A DNA stretch of 64,000 nt from Beijerinckiaceae bacterium (GTDB taxonomy: Bacteria > Pseudomonadota > Alphaproteobacteria > Rhizobiales > Beijerinckiaceae): NCBI GenBank assembly GCA_019745195.1, contig JAIETL010000081.1, positions 17,995-81,994 on the forward strand. The letters are read 5' to 3'. Position numbers and translations under genes: made by a program. Below, one piece after another: positions 41,757 through 48,473 of this stretch (positions within the stretch are counted from its first letter, which is position 1; each line of letters opens with the position of its first letter). Below the pieces are notes generated by a model. It was not told the origin of the DNA and made no database searches. It saw nothing but the letters and a program-made list of their open reading frames with translations.

Positions 41757-43364
41757 ATGAAATTCGGGTCGGTGCCTGTCGCGCAGGCGCAAGGCTGTGT
41801 CGCGGCCCATAGCGTGCGTGCCGGCGATCTCGTCATCCGCAAGGGCGCCACGATCACGGCTGGGGACATTGCGCGGCTGAGCGCGGCTGGCATCGGCGAA
41901 CTCGTCGCGGTCCGGTTCGAGCCGGGCGACATCGACGAGAACGCGGCCGCCACCCGGCTCGCGGCGGCGCTGGCGGGGCAGGGTGTTACGCTGGAAAAGG
42001 CCTTCACCGGCCGGGTCAACCTGTTCGCGCAGGCCGCCGGCGTGCTGCGGCTCGATGTGGCGGCGATAGACGCGCTCAACCGGATCGACGAGGCGATCAC
42101 GGTCGCGACCCTGCCGGCGATGAAGGCGGTGGTGGCGGGCGAGATGGTCGGCACCGTCAAGATCATTCCCTACGGTCTGCCCGAAGCGCTGGTCGCGTCG
42201 GCGTTGGATGCCCTGTCGGGCGTGGCTCCGATCTCGGTTTCGGCCTACCGGCCGATGTCCGCGGGCGTCATCTCGACGCTGCTGCCCGGCCTGAAACCCT
42301 CCGTCATCGACAAGACGCTGCGCGTGATGGCAGAGCGGCTTGCGCCGGCAGGGGCGGCGCTCCTTGCCGACCGGCGGGTTGCGCATGCGAGCGCGCCTCT
42401 GGCCGAGGCCATCGCGGCCATGGCGAAAGGCCCGTCCGACATCGTCGTTGTCTTCGGCGCTTCCGCCATCACCGACCGGCGCGATGTGATCCCGCAGGCG
42501 CTGCTGGCGGCCGGCGGGCGCATCGAGCATCTCGGCATGCCGGTCGATCCGGGCAACCTGCTGCTGATCGGCGAACTTGCCGGCAAGCCGGTGATCGGCG
42601 CGCCAGGCTGCGCCCGTTCGCCCAAGGAGAACGGGTTCGACTGGGTGCTGCAGCGCTGCCTCGCCGGCATTCCCGTCACCCGCGCCGATATCCAGGCGAT
42701 GGGCGTCGGCGGTCTCCTGATGGAAATCGTCTCGCGGCCGCAGCCGCGCGCGCCTTCGCTGCTGCAGGCCGCGCCCGTCGCCGGTCTCGTGCTGGCGGCC
42801 GGCCGCTCGACCCGGATGGGGGCCGCCAACAAATTGCTGCAGATCGTGCGCGGCAAACCCATGGTCCGCCACGCCGTCGAGGCGCAACTGGCCTCGTGCG
42901 CCGCGCCGGTGCTCGTCGTGACGGGGCACCAGCGCGCCGAGGTCGAAGCCGCGCTTGAGGGGCTCGACGTCCGCTTCGTCCACAACCCCGACTTCGCCAC
43001 TGGCCTCTCCGGCTCGGTCAAAATGGGGCTCGCGGCGTTGCCGGAGGCGGCTGCTGGCGTCGTCGTATCGCTCGGCGACATGCCGAATGTGACCGCCGCC
43101 GTGATCGACCGTTTGGCGCAGGTCTTCGCGGAGCACTCCGAAGCACTGGCCGTCGTGCCGACGCTGTTTGGCCAGCGCGGCAACCCGGTGCTGCTGGCGC
43201 GGGGACTGTTTGCGGCGGTGGCAGGGCTGACGGGCGACCAGGGCGCGCGACGCCTGCTCGACGAAGCCGGCGACGCGATCGTCGAGGTGCCGCTGGACGA
43301 CCCGGCGATCGCGCTTGATGTCGATACGCCGGAGGCGCTGAGGGCGTTGACGGGCGGTCGTTGA
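41757..43364 (+). CDS. Fusion of MoeA-like molybdopterin-binding domain and MocA-like nucleotidyltransferase
   Basis: The 535-aa protein has a MoeA/MoaB-like molybdopterin-binding region (about residues 1-330; the core is in VVVFGASAITDRRDVIPQALLAAGG). A C-terminal MobA/MocA-type NTP transferase follows (about 345-535; LAAGRSTRMGAANKLLQIVRGKP is the nucleotide loop, then GDMPNVTAA). It likely makes molybdopterin cytosine dinucleotide, the cofactor used by CoxL-type enzymes. The start lies 10 bases after the XdhC C-terminal gene. This gene ends the cox locus. Confidence 0.9.
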   Translation: MKFGSVPVAQAQGCVAAHSVRAGDLVIRKGATITAGDIARLSAAGIGELVAVRFEPGDIDENAAATRLAAALAGQGVTLEKAFTGRVNLFAQAAGVLRLDVAAIDALNRIDEAITVATLPAMKAVVAGEMVGTVKIIPYGLPEALVASALDALSGVAPISVSAYRPMSAGVISTLLPGLKPSVIDKTLRVMAERLAPAGAALLADRRVAHASAPLAEAIAAMAKGPSDIVVVFGASAITDRRDVIPQALLAAGGRIEHLGMPVDPGNLLLIGELAGKPVIGAPGCARSPKENGFDWVLQRCLAGIPVTRADIQAMGVGGLLMEIVSRPQPRAPSLLQAAPVAGLVLAAGRSTRMGAANKLLQIVRGKPMVRHAVEAQLASCAAPVLVVTGHQRAEVEAALEGLDVRFVHNPDFATGLSGSVKMGLAALPEAAAGVVVSLGDMPNVTAAVIDRLAQVFAEHSEALAVVPTLFGQRGNPVLLARGLFAAVAGLTGDQGARRLLDEAGDAIVEVPLDDPAIALDVDTPEALRALTGGR

Positions 43365-43365
43365 A

Positions 43366-43386
43366 TTGGACCAGAGAGTGGTCTAA
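43366..43386. promoter_or_regulatory. Candidate autoregulatory operator of the toxin-antitoxin pair
   Basis: GACCA (43369-43373) and TGGTC (43379-43383) form an inverted repeat with a 5-base centre, extended by one base on the left and AA on the right with one mismatch. It overlaps the likely promoter, 24 bases before the antitoxin. Antitoxins of the Phd group usually bind such sites. Confidence 0.45.
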
Positions 43387-43409
43387 TATGAAATGTCTGT
43401 GGAGGAAGG

Positions 43410-43676
43410 ATGCGTCTGATGAATGTTCCCGTCAGTGAAGCCAAGGGGCAACTCACCGAACTCGTCAGGCGCGCTCAGGCTGGCGAGGACGTGGTGTTGA
43501 CGCGTCATGGCCTTCCCGTCGTTCGGTTGGAGCCGGTCGAGCGCCGACTCTCGGCGACCGAGAAGCGTAGGATCATCGAAGAGGCAAAGCGCATGGTTCC
43601 GCCCGAAGCGCTGAATGGGCCCGATGCGGCCAGCAGCCAGGACTTTCTCTACGATGAAGACGGCCTTCCGAGGTGA
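43410..43676 (+). CDS. Phd/YefM-type antitoxin
   Basis: The 88-aa protein starts MRLMNVPVSEAKGQLTELVRRAQAGEDVVLTRHGLPVVRL, the standard Phd/YefM DNA-binding fold. Its C-terminal tail (about residues 50-88) would wrap the toxin. GGAGG precedes the ATG by 4 bases. Its stop overlaps the toxin start by 4 bases (GTGA). It neutralises the PIN toxin encoded next and probably represses the operon through the palindrome upstream. Confidence 0.9.
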   Translation: MRLMNVPVSEAKGQLTELVRRAQAGEDVVLTRHGLPVVRLEPVERRLSATEKRRIIEEAKRMVPPEALNGPDAASSQDFLYDEDGLPR

Positions 43677-44062
43677 TCGTCGTCGATACCTCGGCGCTGC
43701 TGGCTATCCTGCTCGGCGACGAGCGCGGTCTCGACTGCGAAGAGGCGCTGATCTCCGCGTCCCGTATCCTGATATCAGCAGGCACCCTTTCGGAAGCTGT
43801 GCTGGTGGCCGAACGCCGCCATATGACGCGTGCGCTTGACGCCTTGTTGCAGCGTCTTGCGATGACGGTCGTCATCGTCGATGAGCCGGAAGCGCGCCGT
43901 GCTGCGGCGGCTCATGCGGTGTGGGGTCGTGGTGTCCATCCGGCAGGTCTGAACTTCGGTGATTGTTTCGCTTATGCGGTAGCCAAGCGTCATGATTACC
44001 CGCTGCTTTTCGTGGGCAAGGATTTCGGCCAGACCGACATCGTCTCCGCGCTTCAGGAATAG
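43673..44062 (+). CDS. vapC: VapC-type PIN-domain ribonuclease toxin
   Basis: The 129-aa PIN protein has the acidic active site Asp5, Glu41, Asp97 (NFGDCFAYA) and an Asp in GKDFGQTD (Asp117 or Asp122). All four expected acidic positions are present, so the nuclease is probably active on RNA. It starts at GTG, overlapping the antitoxin stop. Its end overlaps the convergent DUF2256 gene by 10 bases. Confidence 0.93.
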   Translation: MIVVDTSALLAILLGDERGLDCEEALISASRILISAGTLSEAVLVAERRHMTRALDALLQRLAMTVVIVDEPEARRAAAAHAVWGRGVHPAGLNFGDCFAYAVAKRHDYPLLFVGKDFGQTDIVSALQE

Positions 44063-44214
44063 CGGCTTCCTTCCCTCACCTCCCGCCGGCACCGCTCGGA
44101 GCAATACTTCACCTCGTCCCAGACCCGCTCCCATTTCTTGCGCCAGGTGAAGGGGCGGGCGCAGTGCAGGCAGGTCTTCTGCGGCAGATCGCCCTTGCGC
44201 ACCATCTTGCCCAT
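44053..44214 (-). CDS. DUF2256 zinc-ribbon protein
   Basis: The 53-aa protein has two Cys pairs, Cys15-x2-Cys18 and Cys38-x3-Cys42 (CLHC and CSERC), in a small basic, aromatic-rich domain (PFTWRKKWERVW). It is DUF2256, of unknown function, often encoded near cryptochrome/photolyase genes. A photolyase lies about 0.9 kb away, divergent from this gene. It could bind nucleic acid. AAGGGCGAG lies upstream of the ATG at 44214. Confidence 0.85.
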   Translation of the reverse strand: MGKMVRKGDLPQKTCLHCARPFTWRKKWERVWDEVKYCSERCRREVREGSRYS

Positions 44215-44298
44215 CGCATGTCTCGCCCTTCGCGATTGCCGCCCTAGGTTTTGGATGTGGGCGCAGGCCGACAGATAGCGCTGAAAAGGCATCGGTGA

Positions 44299-45033
44299 AT
44301 GGCCGGAACGATTTTGATCTATGGCGGCAGCGGCGGGATCGGGGCCGCAACCGCGCGGGCGCTGACGGCGCGCGGCCACGGCGTCCATCTCGTGGGGCGA
44401 GACGTCGGCCGGCTCGAAACGCTTGCCGGCGAGTTTGGAGCAGGCTTCACGGCCGGAGACGTGTCCGATGACGCGTTGTTCGCGCGGGCGGCAGATGCCG
44501 CGTCCGCAGGCGGCGCGCTGGCCGGGCTCGTCTACGCCGTCGGCACCATCAATCTGAAGCCGGTCGCCCGCCTGAGCGGCGAGGACTTCCTGAGGGATTT
44601 CAGCGTCAACGCGCTGGGAGCCGCGAAAGCGGTTCAAGCGGCGCTGCCTGCGTTGAAGCAGGCCGACGGTACAGCCGGGATCGTGCTGTTCTCCACGGTC
44701 GCGGTCGCTCAGGGCTTCGCGGCCCATGCGTCGGTGGCCATGGCCAAGGGTGCGGTCGAGGGGCTGACGCTGGCTCTCGCGGCCGAGCTTGCGCCCAAGA
44801 TCAGGGTCAACTGCATCGCGCCATCGCTGACGAAGACGCCGCTCGCCAAGGCGCTGACCGGCAACGAGGCCATGGCCAAGGCGATCGCCGAACTGCATCC
44901 GCTGCAGCGGCTGGGCGAGCCCGAGGACATCGCCCCGCTCGCGGCCTTGCTCGTCTCGCAAGAAGCCTCCTGGATCACCGGCCAGATCATCGGCGTCGAT
45001 GGCGGCCGCTCCTCCTTGCGCACCAAGGGCTGA
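44299..45033 (+). CDS. SDR-fold protein lacking the catalytic tyrosine
   Basis: The 244-aa short-chain dehydrogenase fold has the cofactor motif YGGSGGIG at 8-15 and the structural Asn104 in NALG. At the active site, Ser is replaced by Thr133 and the Tyr of YxxxK by Val146, while Lys150 remains (ASVAMAKGAVEGL). The protein may therefore bind NAD(P) without classical dehydrogenase activity. The C-terminal GVDGG motif is present. It lies between DUF2256 (divergent) and the photolyase (63 bases downstream). Confidence 0.88.
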   Translation: MAGTILIYGGSGGIGAATARALTARGHGVHLVGRDVGRLETLAGEFGAGFTAGDVSDDALFARAADAASAGGALAGLVYAVGTINLKPVARLSGEDFLRDFSVNALGAAKAVQAALPALKQADGTAGIVLFSTVAVAQGFAAHASVAMAKGAVEGLTLALAAELAPKIRVNCIAPSLTKTPLAKALTGNEAMAKAIAELHPLQRLGEPEDIAPLAALLVSQEASWITGQIIGVDGGRSSLRTKG

Positions 45034-45046
45034 CTGATGCGTTGTT

Positions 45047-45091
45047 GCATGGCCTCTGCGAAAAACCGGTTCCCACTTTTTCGCGCCATGC
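45047..45091. repeat. 45-bp dispersed palindrome, copy 3
   Basis: GCATGGC (45047-45053) pairs with GCCATGC (45085-45091), and GCGAAAAA (45058-45065) with TTTTTCGC (45077-45084). It ends 4 bases before the photolyase ATG, so it overlaps the ribosome-binding region. Related copies are at 1920-1964 and 11810-11855. Confidence 0.75.
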
Positions 45092-45095
45092 TCTG

Positions 45096-46619
45096 ATGGG
45101 CGCGCTGCGCTTCATCCTCGGCGACCAGCTCACACGCTCGCTTTCGGCGCTCGGCGACCTCGATGCCGAGCACGACACCGTGCTGATGGTCGAGGTGGCG
45201 GAGGAGACCTCCTATGTCGGCCATCACAAGCAGAAGATCGCGCTGATCCTCTCGGCGATGCGCCATTTCGCGCAGGAACTGCGGGATGAGGGCGTCCGTA
45301 TCGACTATGTCGCGCTCGACGACCCGGCCAACACAGGCTCGTTCGGCGGCGAACTCATGCGCGCTGTCGCGCGCCACAAGCCCGACGCCATCATCGTCAC
45401 CGAGCCCGGCGAGTGGCGGATCTGGGAGATGATGCAGGACTGGCGCGAGGAACTCGGCGTGCCGCTGCACATCTTCCCGGACACGCGTTTCCTTTGCTCG
45501 CGCACCCAATTTGCCGCCTGGGCGCATGGCCGCAAGAGCTACCGGATGGAATTCTTCTATCGCGAGATGCGCAGGAAGACCGGCCTTCTGATGGATGGCG
45601 ACAAGCCCGAGGGTGGGCAGTGGAATTTCGATCCCGAGAACCGCAAGGCGCTGCCCAAGGGCGTTGCGCCGCCGGAGCGGGGCGGCTTCTCGCCGGACGG
45701 GACGACGCGCGAGGTGCTGGCTCTGGTGGCCAAACGCTTCCCCGACAATTTCGGCGATCTCGAACCGTTCCGGTGGGGCGTGACGCGGGCTGACGCGCTG
45801 GCCGCCTTGCAGAGCTTCGTTACGGAGGCGCTGCCGCGCTTCGGCGATTATCAGGATGCGATGAAGACGGGCGAGCCGTTCCTGTTTCACAGCCTGATCT
45901 CGCCTTATCTGAACTGTGGCCTGCTGGAGGCGCTTGAGGTCTGCCGCGCGGCGGAAGCGGCTTGGCAGGAGGGGATGGCCCCGCTCAACGCAGTGGAAGG
46001 CTTCATCCGCCAGATCATCGGTTGGCGCGAATATGTGCGCGGCATCTACTGGCTGGAAATGCCGGGCTATGCGCAGAGCAATGCGCTGTCTGCGACGCGA
46101 AAGCTGCCCTGGTTCTACTGGAGCGGCGAGACGGAGATGAACTGCCTGGCGCAGTGCCTCAGTGACACCCGCCGCCACGCTTATGCGCATCACATCCAAC
46201 GCCTGATGGTGACGGGCAACTTCGCGCTGCTGGCCGGCATCGCTCCGGCGCAGATCGAGGACTGGTATCTCGCCGTCTATGCCGACGCCTATGACTGGGT
46301 CGAACTGCCCAACACCCATGGCATGGTGATGTGGGCCGATGGTGGCCTGCTCGGCTCGAAGCCTTATGCCGCGTCGGGAGCCTATATCGACCGCATGTCG
46401 GATTATTGCGGGTCTTGCGCCTACGACGTGAAGGCCAAGGCCGGCGCACGCGCCTGTCCGTTCAACTATCTCTACTGGAACTTCCTGATCGGGAACGAAA
46501 GAAAGCTCGGGCGCAATCCGCGCATGGCGATGCCCTATCGCACGCTGGCGAAGATGACGGCTGAGCGGCGGGCCGAGATCGTAGCGGATGCCGAGCGGTT
46601 TCTCGACGCGCTGGAGTAG
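45096..46619 (+). CDS. phrB: Bacterial (6-4) photolyase with Fe-S cluster (PhrB/CryPro type)
   Basis: The 507-aa protein starts MGALRFILGDQLTRSLSAL, the deoxyribodipyrimidine photolyase-related (FeS-BCP) family start. Four cysteines that hold the [4Fe-4S] cluster fall at residues 350, 438, 441 and 454 (CLAQ, CGSC and ACPF), matching the numbering I recall for Agrobacterium PhrB. FAD-binding helices and WFYWSGETEMNC are present. It repairs (6-4) photoproducts with blue light. The start follows a palindromic repeat directly, with no normal ribosome site visible. Confidence 0.94.
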   Translation: MGALRFILGDQLTRSLSALGDLDAEHDTVLMVEVAEETSYVGHHKQKIALILSAMRHFAQELRDEGVRIDYVALDDPANTGSFGGELMRAVARHKPDAIIVTEPGEWRIWEMMQDWREELGVPLHIFPDTRFLCSRTQFAAWAHGRKSYRMEFFYREMRRKTGLLMDGDKPEGGQWNFDPENRKALPKGVAPPERGGFSPDGTTREVLALVAKRFPDNFGDLEPFRWGVTRADALAALQSFVTEALPRFGDYQDAMKTGEPFLFHSLISPYLNCGLLEALEVCRAAEAAWQEGMAPLNAVEGFIRQIIGWREYVRGIYWLEMPGYAQSNALSATRKLPWFYWSGETEMNCLAQCLSDTRRHAYAHHIQRLMVTGNFALLAGIAPAQIEDWYLAVYADAYDWVELPNTHGMVMWADGGLLGSKPYAASGAYIDRMSDYCGSCAYDVKAKAGARACPFNYLYWNFLIGNERKLGRNPRMAMPYRTLAKMTAERRAEIVADAERFLDALE

Positions 46620-46622
46620 GTT

Positions 46623-47351
46623 TCAGCGCCGCCAATGCACGCCCAGCGTCGCATAGGCCTCGCCCGGACGGTCGCTGGTCGTCTGCCAGCCGCCCGACAG
46701 CCGCCAGTTCAGCCCCAGAAACCTGAAGCCCGTCGCATGCAGGCCGAACCTGAGCTTGTGGTATCCGGTCTGCCGATAGGCCTCGATCTCGGGTCCGACA
46801 TAAAGGCCGAGCAGAACGGCCCACCCGCCAGCCAGGCGGCCCCAGAGCCGACGGTCCATCGTGGACAGATAGGCGCTGGCCTGCAGCATGGTCTCGCGTG
46901 TCGGCGTCGCCCAAAGGTCGCCCTGCAGCCGCGCGCCGAAGCGCGTGGTGACCGAGACGGCGCAGCCGCAGACGCGGAACTCCTCCTCGTAGTCCGGGCC
47001 TGCATAGAGCGAGACGAACGTGTCGCCCAAGCGCCATTCATAACCGAGCAGCGCCTGACCTTCGGCCTTGTAGAGATCACCGCGCGGCCGGGGCCCGTTC
47101 GGCGTCTCGTGGGCGCCGCCGAGCTTGACCAGGGCGCGGAAGCCGCTGGCGTCCAGTCCACCGGTGATCGCCCGCTTCAGCCCGAATGCGGCGAAGCGCT
47201 TGGCGGGGCCTGCCTCGAGCGAGGCGAAGAGCACGGTCGAAACCGGGTCGCGCTCGCCGAGTTCGTCCTCGGCGCGCGTTTGAGTCGCGGTCAGGGCGCA
47301 CGCCAGAATGGCGAGCGGAACCGATACACCCCATGCGCGACGCCACCCCAC
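46623..47351 (-). CDS. bcsS: Cellulose biosynthesis protein BcsS
   Basis: The 242-aa exported protein has an N-terminal signal peptide and a beta-rich domain with GYEWRLGDTFVSLYAGPDYE and GLYVGPEIEAYRQTGYHKLRFGLHATG, typical of the BcsS family. BcsS is thought to be an outer-membrane beta-barrel tied to cellulose or related polysaccharide export in alphaproteobacteria. The start is GTG at 47351; no ATG is available. It is convergent with the photolyase (3 bases apart). No bcsA or bcsB gene is present. Confidence 0.85.
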   Translation of the reverse strand: MGWRRAWGVSVPLAILACALTATQTRAEDELGERDPVSTVLFASLEAGPAKRFAAFGLKRAITGGLDASGFRALVKLGGAHETPNGPRPRGDLYKAEGQALLGYEWRLGDTFVSLYAGPDYEEEFRVCGCAVSVTTRFGARLQGDLWATPTRETMLQASAYLSTMDRRLWGRLAGGWAVLLGLYVGPEIEAYRQTGYHKLRFGLHATGFRFLGLNWRLSGGWQTTSDRPGEAYATLGVHWRR

Positions 47352-47523
47352 ACGCGCTCCCGCCGACTCTGCGCGGTGGCGGAACAGCCGGCGCGCACGC
47401 TCAGATTGCAGCAGCTTGGCAGGAGGCTTGCAAGTCCTCTGGCAAGTCTTTGTTAACCAGTCGAGCGCAGCCTCGACCTATCTGGCTAAGCATCATTCCT
47501 GTTCGCAAGAGGGGAGAGTGACG

Positions 47524-47793
47524 ATGGCATCGGCGGATTTCATCCGGCAACTGGCAGGCTACGGGCTGACGACGGCGACGATCCTCTACCGCATGCCGGA
47601 TCATCCGAGCCTGCTCCAGACCTTCATCTGGCAGAAATACGACCTCGCCCCGCGCTTTCCCGAGCTGCATGGTTTCCTCGACTTCTGGAAGCGCGAGCTC
47701 GAAGGGCCGCTGCACTCCGTCACGGTGGCGCATTCGCGCCTCATCCGCCCGGCCGAGATCGTGAATGTGAACGGCGTGCTCACGCTGCATTGA
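47524..47793 (+). CDS. usg: Usg family protein
   Basis: The 89-aa protein starts MASADFIRQLAGYGLTTATILYRMPDHPSLLQTFIWQ, the signature of the short Usg family, well known in alphaproteobacteria. Its function is unknown; the name derives from its position near trp genes in other species. GAGGGGAGAG lies 5 bases before the ATG. It is divergent from bcsS, with 172 bases between them. Confidence 0.93.
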   Translation: MASADFIRQLAGYGLTTATILYRMPDHPSLLQTFIWQKYDLAPRFPELHGFLDFWKRELEGPLHSVTVAHSRLIRPAEIVNVNGVLTLH

Positions 47794-47873
47794 GTGGCAG
47801 CGCCGCGCGCCCTTGTTGCGCGCGTCGCGCGCGTGCTAGGCCGCTGGTCCCGCCCCGACCCGGCCGACCGCGC

Positions 47874-48470
47874 GTGCCCATCCAGCTTCGTACTTCCGGC
47901 CTGCTGACGGCGTTGGCGGCGCTGCCCGGCCAGCGCATCAGCGTCGCGACCATTATCGGCGCGCTGCAGGACCGGGCCTATGCGCTGCTCGTCGTGCTGC
48001 TCGGGCTGCCGAACTGCCTGCCGATGCCGCCGCCGATCCCGCTGGTCTGCGGCCTCGTGCTGGCCTTCGTCGCCGTGCAGATGCTGGCGGGCCGCGCCAC
48101 GCCCTGGCTGCCGCAGGCGCTGCTGTCGAAGAGCATCGGCCAGGCCGAACTCGCCAGAGCCGTCGCGCGCGCTTTGCCTGCATTGACGCGTCTGGAGCGG
48201 ATTTCGCGGCCGCGGCTGACGATGCTGGGCGGCGCTGCCGCCATCCCCGTGCTCGGGCTGCTCATTCTCGTGCTGGCGCTGGGGCTGGTCGTGGCCGCGC
48301 CCTTCATCGGGCAGATTCCGCTCGGGCTGGCGGTCTGCCTGGTGGGCCTGGGGCTCGTCGAACGCGACGGGCTGTTCATCATCGCCGGCGCGCTGATCGG
48401 CGCTGTCGGGCTGATGCTGAGCGCGGGCTTCGCCTATGCGATCGTCAGCGGCATTTCCGGCCTGTTCTGA
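47874..48470 (+). CDS. exoD: ExoD-family exopolysaccharide synthesis protein
   Basis: The 198-aa membrane protein has the ExoD pattern: a soluble N-terminus (SGLLTALAALPGQRISVATIIGALQDRAYALLVVLLGLPN with PMPPPIPLV), then three or four membrane spans toward the C-terminus. ExoD mutants in Sinorhizobium have altered exopolysaccharide and alkali sensitivity; its biochemical role is unknown. A GTG at 47874 is the likely start; a TTG at 47790 is a longer in-frame alternative. It is convergent with the GGDEF-EAL gene (3 bases apart). Confidence 0.83.
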   Translation: MPIQLRTSGLLTALAALPGQRISVATIIGALQDRAYALLVVLLGLPNCLPMPPPIPLVCGLVLAFVAVQMLAGRATPWLPQALLSKSIGQAELARAVARALPALTRLERISRPRLTMLGGAAAIPVLGLLILVLALGLVVAAPFIGQIPLGLAVCLVGLGLVERDGLFIIAGALIGAVGLMLSAGFAYAIVSGISGLF

Positions 48471-48473
48471 GGC

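Noticed and set aside
41358..43136. Open frame of 592 codons on the minus strand
   Set aside because: Antisense to the MoeA/MocA fusion, and its product is Arg-rich with no domain.
44709..46319. Open frame of 536 codons on the minus strand
   Set aside because: Antisense to the SDR and photolyase genes; no motifs.
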